Shown piece after piece: positions 20,900-32,230 of a stretch of DNA of 64,000 nucleotides. Source of the stretch: Massospora cicadina (Eukaryota; Entomophthoromycota; Entomophthoromycetes; Entomophthorales; Entomophthoraceae). Position 1 is the first letter of the stretch. Each line of letters begins with the position of its first letter. The notes beneath the pieces were generated by a model. It did no database searches. It was not told where the DNA came from and saw nothing but the letters and a program-made list of their open reading frames with translations. The position numbers and the translations under genes were made by a program. The stretch lies in contig JAKSZP010009617.1 in NCBI GenBank assembly GCA_022478985.1, positions 17,062 to 81,061 on the forward strand, read 5' to 3'.

Positions 20900-21910
20900 T
20901 TCCGAAAATCATTATTTTTTTGTTGCCACATGGCTTTAAAACTACATATTCTTGTCATTAAATTCCGCCATAATCTTCCTCGTTTGCAAGAGATATTTGT
21001 AAGTTCAATTAGTTTCAATTCAACGTTGAGACTAGCATTTTCATATACTCCACCATATGCAAAGTAAGAGTCAGAGTTGGTAATGCAGATACCATGTCAA
21101 AGTGTTGATCTATGTAGAGCCAAGGAGATGTGTGCATTTGAATGTTAGAGCTAAAGTCAAATAATACTTTTGTGACTTCCAGGAAATGCGTTTCCTGGTA
21201 GAAACAATTATCACTAAGTGGTTAGGATTTCTCCTTATTATAACTGTATATCATGAACTCTTGCTTGCAGCTATCTATTCAGGGCTGCCAATCTCGTTTA
21301 TATTTGCTTCTTTGGTGTCTTTGTACGTCCAATTATCCCTATTGAAATGGGGAAGCACCAGATTTAACAATTTGGTGTCTAAACAGTTCATAAAAGCTAC
21401 TCTTTTTGACAGTCACCATACGCAAACATCATCATTTTGAATAGGCAGAAAAACGCCAGGGCTTTTTTCCAGGTAGAAAATAGGGAATTTGGCATATTCC
21501 AAAATTCTTATGTCACTACTGTGACAGGAGGTACATGGCTGGTAACTCTACTGACAAAGGGGTATTCTCAGGAGTCACCTTCAAAAGCGTGCAACATCCA
21601 AGACATGTTTCTTGGGGTCTGCACATTACCAAAGAAACCTTCTTGTCTACTTTGTTACCGGTTACATCCACCTCCATTTGAGCATAGTTGCATTTATAAT
21701 TCTAAAATCTTGTAACACTATAGAATTTGTTATGATACCTGAATCATGCAGAAAAATTCTTTATCTGATTCCCAAGCAGCCATCTGAAACATCAATAATT
21801 AATTACTTCAGTCTCCTTCTTCTTTAATGAGGTGATTTTTCCATATAGATCACTAATGAAATTTATGACATGCTCTATTTCCTCCTTGGCTATTGTTGTA
21901 ATGTTATGAC
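20900..21910 (-). pseudogene. Element H gag
   Basis: Minus-strand reading gives a helical segment DLYGKITSLKKKETEV, matching DLYWKVTSLKWKENEL of F, then FPIFYLEKSPGVFLP, which aligns with LPTFYWDNAPVFF of B. A GGGATAATTGGACGTAC block matches the F gag DNA at about 23728. The capsid extends to about 20980. No zinc knuckle is seen. Stops and indels are numerous. Confidence 0.7.
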
Positions 21911-22011
21911 CATATCATCAAGCCCAATCATATTATAGCACAGTGTGCTTTGCCCACTTGGAGATTTACCTTAGTTTATGAGTTATTCTAAGACATGATA
22001 ATTTTGTTGGT

Positions 22012-22978
22012 AGTTATTCCCAACGGAATATTAACTAATCTTTAAGGATTTAATTCTGCCATACTACTGATGTTTCATTGTGGATGGTCCCCAACAATGT
22101 ATTTACAGATGGTTAATTTATTTATTATTTATTGTTATTTCAGTTATATATTGTATTAGCAATCTGAGTTTGTGCTTATTGACTCAGGGATTTTAATTAG
22201 TTTCCAAGGCGTTGACACCACTTCCGGTAGCAACTCACATGCTAACCTTTTAGGTAACATGACACACTGTTATTGGGTAAAAGGACCATTAATTAAGAAG
22301 GTTGCTAGCCTAAAAGGTTAACCCGCTGAGGTTGATCAACAATGTTGGGACATGTTCTTTGATTCAACCAGTAGGGGTCACGTTTCTAGTCAGCAACAGA
22401 ATCTGACTAGACAGATGAGGAAGCTCATTGTTTGTTGTGACTTCAGAGGGCTAATTTATCAGCATTGGCTGCTGTTTCTTATTGATGCATTAATGGAAGA
22501 TTTGGGCGCTGGATTCCCCTATAAATTATCTTTATTTTCTATCAAATAAAGCAGACAATTAAAAACTTGAATGTATAGAATGGTATACATTTAGTGTATT
22601 TTCTTTTTTGGATTATTGTTGAAGGATCAATTGTCCTTTGTCTATTAATTGCTTGTTAAGTTTTCCAAGGCTCCTCCATGAAGAAAGAAAGGAAAATGTT
22701 CCTTTGGACCAGACGCTGCCAACTCTAGAGGAAGAGTTGAAGGGATTCAATTTCCCTTGCTGTATGATAGGTTTTTAGATCCTGTAAAAGATAGAATAAA
22801 GAGCGTTAGGACCATTCTAGTGTTGAGTACAATACAAAATTGGTTGTGAAAATCTCAACTAGGATGATAGTCTTTATACTATTAGCAACCAAGTTGTACT
22901 ATATCAATAACCTATTTTAACGCACACATCAGACCCTTTTCAGTAAACTTGAGAGTTAAAGCGAGCAATTACAGCTCA
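22012..22978 (+). repeat. Element F 5' LTR (ends approximate)
   Basis: The middle aligns with H (reverse strand) and with B: CCCCAACAATG, GGTTGCTAGCC, CCGCTGAGG. CCCCTATAAATTATC at about 22516 gives a TATA element. The right end is placed just before the primer-binding site. The left end (TGTTGGTAG) is uncertain by up to 200 bp. Confidence 0.6.
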
Positions 22979-22991
22979 AAAAGTTTACATT

Positions 22992-23009
22992 TGGTTCTCA
23001 CTACAGGGG
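22992..23009 (+). other. Primer-binding site of element F
   Basis: TGGTTCTCACTACAGGGG differs by one base from the site in B and G and precedes gag at 23055, as there. Confidence 0.65.
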
Positions 23010-23054
23010 GTAGTTGAGTTTTAGGCCAAATATACAGAAGAAGTTATCAGAACA

Positions 23055-24470
23055 ATGTCATATAACAACAAACTTAGGATGTTGTAGACGGAATTGGAAA
23101 AATTGATAAGAATATACTAACTCAGCATCACAATCCAATCTCATTAATTTGGATGAGTGGGTCATGAAAGCCAAGAAGGGAATTGAAAAATTTAGAAAGG
23201 TCTACCACGATCTTTATTGGAAGGTCACATCATTAAAATGGAAAGAAAATGAATTAACCAAGGAGATACTTCTTCAAAAATGTGAATGGGAAGCAGATAT
23301 AAACGCTTCTGTCAGACTTAGGGAAACATAGCGCAGATGGTAAAAGCACCTAGGAGAACTCAAAAATCACAAGTGTTACTATGCCTAGAGGTAGGAGATT
23401 GAAGCTGAAAATAAGATGCATAAAAACCCAGTTGAGAAAGGACAAACCCAGAGAAAAATTGCTTTGAGCTTTTGCTGAATTTATTGGAGATGACTCCCAA
23501 AGATACACCTATTATTAATCGGATTGTCATGCAGGAATACCCCTGCCTTAGTCACAAAGGAAGAATTTTAAGTATTTCAAATTACCTATATTTCACCAGG
23601 ATAACGCACTGGTATTTTTATTCTTATTTGAAATGGAAATGTTTAGATATGGCAACTGACAGAAGACAGTAACTATGATGAACTTTTTAGATACTGACTG
23701 TCAAAATCTGTTGTTGCCCCATCCCAATGGGGATAATTAGACGTACAGCAACTCCAAAAAAGCAATTATGACTGAGTCAGATAGTCCTCCACAGATGGCT
23801 AACTGTAAATAGGAGTTTATTGATATCTAGTTTAGAATTAATGTTACATTGGCTGCCTTTTCTGATTGATTTTACCAGGATTCACAAATCCTGGCTGGTG
23901 CGTAAGTTCTGTTAGATTTTGAGGCATGCATAGCAATGCAAGCGACGCTTTGGCCCTACAGAGATTTGTACTGCACTATGGCTTTGGCGCTTGCAAACCA
24001 GACTTCCCCATCAAAGATGGTGTAATATCTCAAGATGCTAGGTGCAACATTCAAAGCACCTAATCAAGCCTTCAAATCCATTTCTCACCATAACTCTAAC
24101 CCCATAAAATACATTGAACCTAATAAGGAACAACAGAATCATGCTGTAACATTAATTAAACTGAAATTATAGAAACGAGTAGGAAGGACTCAAATCTGCT
24201 GCTAAAAATATGGAAAACTTAGTCACGTAATTGCTCATTGTCAGAATAAGAGGCCTTGAGAGCAAGTTACTCTTGTACAGGCTAAAGAAAAGGAAACTTT
24301 CAGTATGTAGGAAAAGGACCAGCAGTCTAGATATGGAACAATCTATCATTGCAATCAAACCTGTTCCCTCTTACATATTTAATGATGACCTGGATATTTC
24401 TAATTTATTCATAGATGAAAAAACACCTGATCCATTCTACAGGAGGTTAATTTGGATATGAACTGATTAA
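23055..24470 (+). pseudogene. Element F gag
   Basis: ATG 23055 (MSYNNKLRML) is placed as in B. A helical, probably coiled-coil stretch follows (KVYHDLYWKVTSLKWKENELTKE, frame 23149-23331). The capsid is split over frames. The knuckle at about 24193-24240 reads C, stop for the next aromatic, KYGKLSHVIAHC; its second Cys is Tyr. DLDISNLFIDEKTPD near 24390 matches the linker of B. Confidence 0.78.
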
Positions 24471-24689
24471 TTGGGCAAAGGCAAATGGGACAGACCCCAA
24501 AATTGTAAAAGAAGTTGCTCAAATATATGATCATCAGTTTGTGAAAAAGATCAGAAATGATAAAAGCACAGATGAATTAATTAAGATGAGACTTGGCAAA
24601 GCAAATTTTTATCTATTAGTAAATCATGGAATCTTTCCTTATTTGCCAGCACAATTAGTTCATGCTCTAGATTAAGAAACTAATGCCAT

Positions 24690-25020
24690 GGTTCACTCAA
24701 TAGACACTTTATTACAATACTCTGGTTGTACATATGCAGACATTATAGTCAATTGAGTAAGAATACGGACAATAATTGACAGTGGAGAACTCATTAATAT
24801 CATTTTGACTAAGTTGGTGAAGCAAATAAAGATTTTTCCAGATTTAGAGTACCGGAAAGAATATGGAACCACTGGACTGGATACCACAACATTTTGTGGA
24901 GCATACAATGCAATATGCTTTGGTTCAGATTGCTTGTTTATTAGCTCCTGCCATAGTGTTGGCAAAACAAAATTAAAAATCCTCAATGTGACAGAATTTA
25001 TAATAAAGTAATTTGTCAAA
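24690..25020 (+). pseudogene. Element F protease
   Basis: CTYADIIVN leads to TIIDSGELINIILTKLVKQIKI. The active-site triad DSG (Asp at 24778-24780) is intact, the only copy in the window that keeps both Asp and Gly with a permitted middle residue. FPDLEYRKEYGTTGLDTTTFCGAYNA follows in the same frame, then the frame is lost before the flap partner block. Confidence 0.78.
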
Positions 25021-25169
25021 TATAAATTTTGAGGAGATTAACAAACCATTTATTGGGGCAAACCATGCCCTTGGTATATCTGCAGATAGGAGAAATTCCG
25101 ATGACAAAGCTGAATAATTTTGTAAATCTAATTTACAATGATGGAATTAATTTATCCAAAAAAGTTGGT

Positions 25170-25500
25170 TGGAAGAAAAAGCACTAAGATGCTGAAGGAG
25201 ATTTTCAAAAACTGTGGGATACCTTTGAGGATAAAACCAAAAAAGACAATTTACCAGGAGTGTAAATGATAGTTAACACAGTATTAATGCTAGATTTTGG
25301 AATAATTGTATATAGAAGTCGTTGCCTAATGGAGTAAATCAAGACTGGAGCCTTAGGTAGCGCTAGGGATTATAATGCCATACCATGAGGAAATACAAGA
25401 GTTACTGGCCAATATGAGCAAAAAAATGATGAAAGTGGAGAAAAATTAAGTCATCTCGTTTGTTCATTTCATCACTTTGGTCGAAATTAGAGTGTTCTAT
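25170..25500 (+). pseudogene. Element F dUTPase-like domain
   Basis: NCGIPLRIKPKK matches IPLRIKNER of B and GLPLRAAGA of G. After stops, WSKSRLEP, VALGIIMPYHEEIQELLANMSKKMMKVEKN and VISFVHFI follow. The Asp and Tyr of the third dUTPase motif are absent, as in B and G. Strongly decayed. Confidence 0.55.
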
Positions 25501-25599
25501 GACTTTGAAACAATAACAGAGATGAGATTACTGGTGGATGCTAACAAAAGCATTAACATACTGGTCAATCCTGAGCATCTTGATGGGTTATTAGAATGA

Positions 25600-25809
25600 C
25601 AGCAAGATGTGCTAAGATTATTTGAGATTAATTGGGTGATATTTTCCCAGGAAGACCATGACCTTGGATGCACTAAAATGTGATCCATAAGGTTGACACT
25701 GAGGGGTACCCTATGATATGGATGCGACCCATCCACTGGTCCAAGGCTGCTGAAGCAGTAGTCAGTGAATAAATCAGTAAAGTTGATTGAGTTTGGCTCT
25801 TCATACTCT
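25600..25809 (+). pseudogene. Element F reverse transcriptase, N-terminal stub
   Basis: QQDVLRLFEINWVIFSQEDHDLGCT, then IRPIHWSKAAEAVVSE and KLIEFGSS, align with B at 7130-7330 before the fingers. The chain ends at the LTR of element E. No further RT is found on the other side. Confidence 0.7.
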
Positions 25810-26529
25810 TGTCAGACAATTAGATGTTCAATTAGTTATTAAATGTTCTGAAGAATAATAGGTCAGATTTTTTAATAATAATCTTCTACTTAATTAGTGG
25901 CAGAATGGTTCTGATTAGAGTAATCCTCTTACTCCTAATTTTCAGCAAATAGCTGGCATGTTAGTTCAGCTCACTCAAACCCCTAGCAAAATAGGCTAAA
26001 GCCCGGGGATGTCCGCCCAAACCTTATTCAAATTTAGTGCTGCTGCCTAAGGAAATGCTACCCCCTTTTATAAACCTGAGGGGTTACAGGAAGTAAAAAT
26101 ATTTTCAAGGTAAGCTGATAGAAGAAACTATGTTAAAATGCCACCTTATGGCCATGTGAATTCTCTGGCCTAGATATAAAGGTAATCCATAGCATGAGGA
26201 AAAGTGTTTTGAGCAATCTGAAAGGCCCAATTGTCATTTAACTAAATTGAGTTTGCTCTGATTATCATGAAATTCCTCACATCCCATTATGAGCCCCCAA
26301 GTATCCTAAATAATGGAAGGCGTTATATAATAAAGTATTTCTTGTTTTAATAAGCCAAATGTTATATTATTTAACCCATTTTTATTAGAATTTACATTTA
26401 TCTCTAGTTTAAAGTTATCCTAATAATAGCCTTAACAGTTAAGAGTCTCAATACTCTGGCACATGCTATATTGTTGTAATTCAAGGTTAAAATGCATCTG
26501 CAAGCACAACACAGTACTCAAATTCCAAC
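25810..26529 (+). repeat. Element E 5' LTR
   Basis: It starts TGTCAGACAATTAGATG and ends AATTCCAACA, 720 bp. The right copy is 32231-32686 plus 37933-38177. Shared blocks include GACAATTAGATGT, AGAGTCTCAATACTCTG and CAAGCAC. It resembles the LTR of D in overall plan. Confidence 0.82.
26062..26083 (+). promoter_or_regulatory. TATA element inside an inverted repeat, E LTR
   Basis: CCCCTTTTATAAACCTGAGG followed by GG: the TATA sequence is flanked by CCCCTT and a complementary AGGGG. The same arrangement is seen in the E 3' LTR (32397-32422) and both D LTRs, so it is probably the core promoter of this lineage. Confidence 0.5.
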
Positions 26530-26531
26530 AA

Positions 26532-26549
26532 GTGCTACTAACCACAAGG
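26532..26549 (+). other. Degenerate primer-binding site of element E
   Basis: TGCTACTAACCACAAGGG lies 2 bp after the LTR, at the position of the 18-bp site in B, G and F, and is recognisable only by position and partial identity. Confidence 0.45.
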
Positions 26550-26639
26550 GCAACCTGTACACAACAATTGGTTTTAAAAAATGGAGAATGTTCTAGAGAA
26601 AAAATTCTAACCTCCTTGTTAAAAATGATCCAAGATTAA

Positions 26640-27740
26640 CTGTTATGGAACAGCAGCTAGCCAACGCTCTGTCACGACTTAAAAAGCTTGTATACCGTCC
26701 TCTCCAGCTTCTCATGAAGCTGCTTCTGCTTTTATTATTTAAAATAGTAAAAGTGGCCCCTTTAAACCCCCTTTCAAAGACAAGTTTATCCCTGGTGAGG
26801 GTAGCATTGTTTCATTTATATATATGTATATATATATAAATGAACTTGCCATGAAATGGGCGAATGATCACCAACAATCAAGCACATTCTCCCTTGCCTA
26901 AGTCGCCTGTCCCAAGAGGTCATGGTTCCTCAAAGACACCCTTAGTAACTAAACGGAGGTAAAGGCATTGCTTATTGAGAAATTGGGTGAAATGCATTGT
27001 TTGAAGAGGAAAAAACAGGCCATTATGTGCCTTAGCATGCACAAAAGGAGAATCACTTGTTACTTTCATTGGGTGGTTCTATAATGAAGTCCAGCCCTTG
27101 TTACTTGCAAAAAAGATACCTCTTGTAGATGCCGTTGCTGCCATTCTGATTGGCTTAGCTTCTCACCTTTTATTAGCAAGGCATCTTATCTCAGTCAAGT
27201 GCCACTTTCAGAAGGTTTGAAATATAAAGAAGAGCTATTGGATGGTGTGTATTTTCATCCACTTGAGACTGTTAAGTGAGTTAGTTTGGAGCCTTAAGGT
27301 TTAAGAATTGAGGATCTTAACTGTAGCATGGCAGAAGGAGTCCACGACGAATCCCCTGGGCCATCCTGTGCTTGTTACTACCTCAAAACCTGCTCCCGCT
27401 GTAAAGCTCAATACAGATCTCACTACACCATGGGAGATTGGCCTGAGTGCATCATCCGCAACTGGGAAACGTTCTCTTCTGTCATAAGCACCCAGTGGAT
27501 GCCTTGCACATTCTGTGGATACTCTGCCTCGCTCCATGCCCTCCATTGAAAGGTTCTCCGCAGTGTCTCAGGTGACACTTCCCTCCAAGACGCATTTCCT
27601 TGCACCCTCAGCAGTTCCACTGGCCGTTCATATCTCTAAACCCTTCCCCAAGGTACAGCTATTACTCTCCAAAACATCCGCCACAGAGAACAAGGCTAAG
27701 GCCATCGATGCTAAAGCTCCCCCTCCCATTGAATAATAGT
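26640..27740 (+). pseudogene. Element E gag
   Basis: The start near ATG 26645 reads MEQQLANALSRLKKLVYRP. The core is fragmented (PLVTKRR, then LLAKKIPLVDAVAAILIG), matching by position the better kept gag of D. A Ser/Pro-rich tail occupies the frame 27515-27736 (LPSKTHFLAPSAVPLAVHISKPFPK), like the D tail. No zinc knuckle is seen. A TATATA-rich microsatellite lies inside (26814-26841). Confidence 0.6.
26814..26841. repeat. AT microsatellite
   Basis: An alternating TA tract with one G, nearly palindromic, lies in the gag remnant of E. Confidence 0.8.
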
Positions 27741-28179
27741 TGAGCGCCCAAGGGTAATCCCTGCCACAAAAATGAGTCTGTTGACAAGGTGTGTTGTATA
27801 TGCAGGCCAACAAGCCTGACGGGCCTAGCTAAACTCTCTCCTATAGCACCTCTAATATGCATAAGCAACCCCCTGATGATTATAAAGGGGGTTATGAGAA
27901 CGTTGGATATTATGTCTTAGGAGCCCCCATTGAAGTAGGGATACCAGTTTGGCTGAACCCTGAAGGAGTAAATAAGGCCCTGATACTCGATAAAACCTAA
28001 CTTGACCATTTTCTGGGGTGCCCTTTGGTTATTGATACTGCTAGCAATGCTAATCAGTTCATTGCATCGTTGATCTAACCTATTCGATTTGATTATACCT
28101 TAAAAATCATTAAAGATAGATATCCAGAGACCGTTCAAAAAATTTGCCTATACTTTAATCTTAGGGACTTACAAGCCCT

Positions 28180-28500
28180 CACCCCAAATTTGGGGGCTCC
28201 TAACTAAGGTAGATGTTGTCATCAACAAGGCGCAGGTGAGGGCTATCCTTGACACTAAATCTCCAATTAATGCTTTTCCTCCAAACTCATCAAGAAATTT
28301 AAGTTAGCGCCCAACTTAGACTACTCTCAGAAGTATAGAACGACGTGTCCAAATAGTACCCACATTATTGGGGCTTATTCTACTTTACCCCTCAGCCTGG
28401 GGTACTTATCCTATGGCCCTGATTGTGGCCTTAGATAACAATAACTATTATATGCTAATTGGTACTCAGTTCATGCTTGATTATGACAGAATCAACAATT
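28180..28500 (+). pseudogene. Element E protease
   Basis: VVINKAQVRAILDTKSPINAF keeps the active-site Asp (28251-28253), but the Gly of DTG is Lys (AAA). The C-terminal block ALDNNNYYMLIGTQFMLDYD matches D residue for residue over much of its length. The middle is frame-shifted. Confidence 0.78.
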
Positions 28501-28559
28501 TGAAATAGTGTTTCCTTTCCCTGCTCAAAATGAGGTTTCTCTGGTCTTACCCAATGAAG

Positions 28560-28990
28560 AAATTAACAAAAAAGAATACTTTTAGGTTGAGTACCCATCT
28601 AAAGCAATATATTGCATTATATAACGTCTAGGCGACATACATATAAATTTTCTGATTCAGTGGACGCATAAGAGGGTAATACTTTTTATGCAAGGAGGAT
28701 ATTAGTAAAGTATGATGAATAACGGGTGATTGACACTAAGATTACATAACAAATACTTCAGAACTGTATATTCCACACAATCAGCTCAGTGAAGTTAGTC
28801 CTCTAGAGCCCAGAGTGTTGTCTGGCATACTATATCCTGAAAACATCACCTAATTATCACTTTTCTGTGGATTTTTACCCCATAAGGACGTTATAATGAA
28901 AACACTAAGAGATAGATAAAGGTCTGCTCTATCTTGAGGATATCGAAGAAGTTCACTTCATTTCTCTATGTTAGAGATGGGCCTACCTAC
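28560..28990 (+). pseudogene. Element E dUTPase-like domain
   Basis: EPRVLSGILYPENIT aligns with GPRVLPGVLDPAYQRP of D, and HKDVIMKTL with SKDLIVKKH. The catalytic Asp is Tyr and the reading is broken by stops. It is identified mainly by its alignment to D and its place between protease and RT. Confidence 0.5.
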
Positions 28991-29129
28991 TGATAAATTG
29001 TTATATGCTATGCCTAATGTCTATATTTCAGATGAACTATCCTCATATGAGCTTGACAAATTTTAACTCTTTACTAGATACCTACAGTGACATCTTCTTT
29101 AAATCCAACAATGGTTATGGTCACATGAA

Positions 29130-29910
29130 AGATGTAGCCACACCATTGATGTTGTGGATGTAAGTCCTATTAGATCCAAACTATACTGTAAGTCAAAGGT
29201 TGAAGAGCAACAGATGAGAATGGAGCTCAAGCAACTACTAGACGCTGGGCTAATAGTACCTTACCAAAGCCCTTGGGAGTCTCCTCTCCTACTTAATAAA
29301 AGAAAATGGAGGTCACTGAGTAGTCATGGACAGCCAAAAACTGAACAACCTTATTAAGAAAGATAGCTATCCTATTCTTAAACTGATGATGCTAATGCCC
29401 AACTCTCTGGCTCCAAATACTTCTTCGGTATGAACTTTGGCCAGCGTATATTTTCAAATGGATCTTTATCCTCAGTACCAGGAGAAATGTGCTATCATTT
29501 GTAGTAAAGCCTTGTTTCAGCCCACCCAATTCCCCTTAAGGGTTGTGCAATGCTCCTGCCTCATTCCATAAAGCAATGTATAATATCTTGAAGGATCTAA
29601 AGCTCAGCTGCGTGATAGTCTACCTTGATAACATCACGGTTTATCTAAAACTTTTAACGAGACCTTACTCAACTAACAAAAGTTTCCTAAAGCCTGCAGC
29701 ATCCAACTTCAAATTAGACCCCAAAAAGTGTACCTTCTTTCAAAAGTAATTAAGCTTCCTCAAACATAGTATCTCCCAAGAAGGATTTGACCCTACACGA
29801 TAAGGTTGGAGCTATATCAAAAATGCCTTCACCTCAAAAGCTATGAGATATTCAGGCATTTCTGAGTATAAAAGGGTATTACTTACCAATTCAGCCTAAT
29901 GTTCACCCAG
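29130..29910 (+). pseudogene. Element E reverse transcriptase
   Basis: The fingers are QQMRMELKQLLDAGLIVPYQSPWESPLL (frame 29154-29357). The palm frame 29543-29749 gives CNAPASFHKAMYNILKDLKLSCVIVYLDNITVY. The catalytic YLDD is YLDN at 29621-29632 (second Asp to Asn). KLDPKKCTFFQK follows, then the frame is lost. Clearly a Ty3-type RT but inactive. Confidence 0.83.
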
Positions 29911-29959
29911 ATCTATGAGCCTCTTGTCTGACACCTAGCTAATAACACTCCTTTCTCTT

Positions 29960-30430
29960 GAGGTGCTGAACAAAAGGCTGCGTTTGAAACGCTAAAGAAA
30001 TTGCTCAAGAGCGTCCTATTCTTTGCCACCCTAACTATGGTAAATCCTTCAAATGCTTACCTAGTCCTCCAATTATGTTGTTGGAGCCATCTTGGCTCAA
30101 TTAGATAATAACGGTGTGGATCATCCAGTTTCATATTTCATCAAGATGTTGTCTAAAAGCTGAACGCAACTATAGCATCAAAGAAAAGGAGTGCCTTGCT
30201 GTCCTGCTCGCTGTAAAGCATTACCAACCCTTTTTGGAACTACCTTCACCGTGGTTACTGACCACACCTCCTTTAAATGGCTACAAAATATGAAGGATCC
30301 TACTGGGCGGCTGGCTCGTTAGGCCTTGAAGCTACAACCTTATGAAATGAAGATCGAACACCACGCTGGAACTCGTCATATGAACGTTGATGGGTTGATT
30401 CAGTTGCCTATTTTTCATTTGAATAATAGT
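29960..30430 (+). pseudogene. Element E RNase H domain
   Basis: The DAS block is out of frame around 30050-30075. LKAERNYSIKEKECLAVLLAVKHYQPF and the KWLQNMKDPTGRLAR equivalent are readable in successive frames. EHHAGTRHMNVDGLIQLPIFHL (frame 30326-30523) is the usual tail. It matches D, which is better preserved here. Confidence 0.75.
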
Positions 30431-30499
30431 GAAGCTGAAAGACTGCATGATCTCCTAATGACCTCTGATGCTTGGGACGATAAGTATGATCCTGTTGAG

Positions 30500-31481
30500 A
30501 AATTGTCAGTGAGACACTTCTGAAACACCAAGGTGAAGAGCGAGAAGTTATACAAAAAGGTGGGTGCAAACTGGCTGCCCTTTCTGCGATCCTCAGAACA
30601 GGTGCCTGCCATCCTGAAGGCACACTCTAACCTCTGGAATGGCGGAGTGAGAAGAACTTATTAGTGGATCAACAATCAGTATTTTTGAGAGTTAAGTCAT
30701 GAAATCTATTATCAAAGTCTTGGATGCCTGCTTCACCTACAAAAAGCATTCCAGTCTCAAGACTAAATATCAGTATCACCTGACTAACACCCAGCAACCT
30801 TTCCACACAATAAAATTATATGTGATAGGTCCTCTACCTCAGACTACCAGTGGGTTCTGCTACATACTGGTAGATATTGATCACTTAAAAAAATTGATTA
30901 AATCATTGGCTCTCCCAGCCCAAACTGCTAATGTACCTCCGCTTTCCTTCATCAGTTTATATTCACCCAACATGGGTGCCCTCAAGTTCTACTTTGTGAC
31001 AACGTTAAGAATTTCATTTCCAGAGTGGTTAAGATCCTGGCTACCTCCATGGGAGCCCAAAAACTTTTCTCCACTCCATATACCCTTCTACTAATGGTAC
31101 CATAGAATGTGCAAATGTAACCTTGGTATCCATATAGCACAAAAATTGCCACCTCAGACCCCCCTACATTGGGATCAGTTTCTGCTTAGTGCCATTATGG
31201 CATACCAAATCAATTATCACCAGATTCTTAAAATGCACCCCTTCTGCATCTTGTATGGTCGTGAACCAGGGATACCTGCTCTCCTAGTTAAAGATGTCTT
31301 TTTGGATAGGATTGATGATCCTAACAACGCCATGAAGAGGTTGTCTGACACATCAATCATCTACAAGCTGAAGCTATGACTAGATTTAGTAAAACTGTCA
31401 CTAAAGAGGGTCAAGCCACTAATGAGCTCAGACATCCTCTGCCCTCATTTCAAATATCTGACTTGGTTCTATATTACCATA
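30500..31481 (+). pseudogene. Element E integrase
   Basis: IKLYVIGPLPQTTSGFCYILVDIDHLKK carries the first catalytic Asp. The second and third acidic blocks are disrupted (FVTTLRISF; TNGTIECANVTLVSI over a frame break, with the Glu still codable near 31105). QTPLHWDQFLLSAIMAYQINYHQ and HPFCILYGREPGIPALL follow in frame 31107-31379. The C-terminal module starts at SDLVLYY and is cut by the inverted-repeat element. Confidence 0.78.
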
Positions 31482-32061
31482 AAAGTTTTCAGGATTTGCC
31501 CTCTTATGGGTGAGCCTTTTATTAGGGGTTCAACTCTCCAATACTTAAATATTAAAAAAATTCCAAGATGTGCTCCTCATTTTCTTAAATTGAGCTATCT
31601 TGAATTATCAGGAATCATCCCCAATAATACTTATGTTTGGAATGATTTTTTAGGTTTTAATCTGTTAGGGATTGATCCCATTAGCAATTTAGTTTACTAC
31701 AATTACCAGCGACATATGTTAAGGATAATTGAGTCTTTAATTATTATTAATTATGAAATCCTTATTATTATATTTGTAAACTAAGCTGATAGTTTCCGCT
31801 CAGCTAGGCATCTATCGCCTAGCAACTTCCTTATCTCACACCTTCTTCTGCCTATTATGAATCCTCTCTCTTATCCCATTTTTAGCATTGAGGTACTATA
31901 AATACCTCAAGGCTTTATCTTAATATATCTATCATTTCTCATCATCTCTTAGTCCATTTGTAGCTTTCTCAGCTCACAGGGCCTAATAACTCACTGGGGG
32001 ATTTGGGGCCTGAATCAATATAGGGCCAGTTAGGATTTGATCCCCCACGTCCTGAAAACTG
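31482..32061. mobile_element. Short inverted-repeat DNA element, Tc1/mariner-like MITE candidate
   Basis: A 580-bp insert is absent from the equivalent place in D. The ends are AAAGTTTTCAGGA and, inverted, CAGTTTTCAGGA, bounded on each side by TA. Removing it leaves ATTACCATATCACC, which lines up with D (ATTGCAATTGGATCAC). TA target and CAGT ends are the habits of Tc1/mariner transposons. No transposase is readable. Internal palindromes include GCTAGGC/GCCTAGC and GAGGTA/TACCTC. A solo LTR is the alternative. Confidence 0.6.
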
Positions 32062-32230
32062 TATCACCCCCAAAGTGAGAAGCATAGGTCCATTTTGGAA
32101 GGCCTTTTATTATCAAGTATAAGAGGGGTGGTGAATACTCTATTAAATCCCTAGACTTTGGAGTAACTATCAACTGAGTACATGGCTGGCTCCTACTCTT
32201 CTAGCCGCCCCCAACATTCTTTAAGGAATA
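32062..32230 (+). other. Element E 3' end before the LTR
   Basis: About 170 bp align with D 54835-55014 (GAAGCATAGGTCC with GAAATGAAAAGCTT, then AGTAACTATCAACTGAG with AGTTACTGTCAACCAAG). No gene. The purine tract is weak (TTTAAGGAATA). Confidence 0.6.

Larger units (their letters stand above)
18880..22011 (-). mobile_element. Element H: pol-less minus-strand gag element
   Basis: On the minus strand: gag (about 21910-20900), a 3' region, a purine tract, and an LTR starting at 19341 and cut at 18880 by C1. The gag and LTR align with those of F (inverted relative to it) and more distantly with B. No protease, reverse transcriptase, RNase H or integrase sequence is readable between gag and LTR. 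The 5' LTR is not found; F begins there in the opposite orientation. Confidence 0.7.
22012..25809 (+). mobile_element. Element F: left part of a Ty3-type element
   Basis: LTR, primer-binding site, gag, protease, dUTPase-like and the first part of the reverse transcriptase are present. The element is cut at 25809 by the LTR of E. The missing right half does not resume after E at 38178. F is in the B/G/H lineage by gag and dUTPase-like sequence. Confidence 0.8.

Noticed and set aside
27328..27549. Cys-rich frame (CACYYLKTCSRCKAQ) that could be taken for a zinc finger
   Set aside because: The overlapping frame gives the Ser/Pro-rich gag tail that corresponds to element D, so this one is a shadow.
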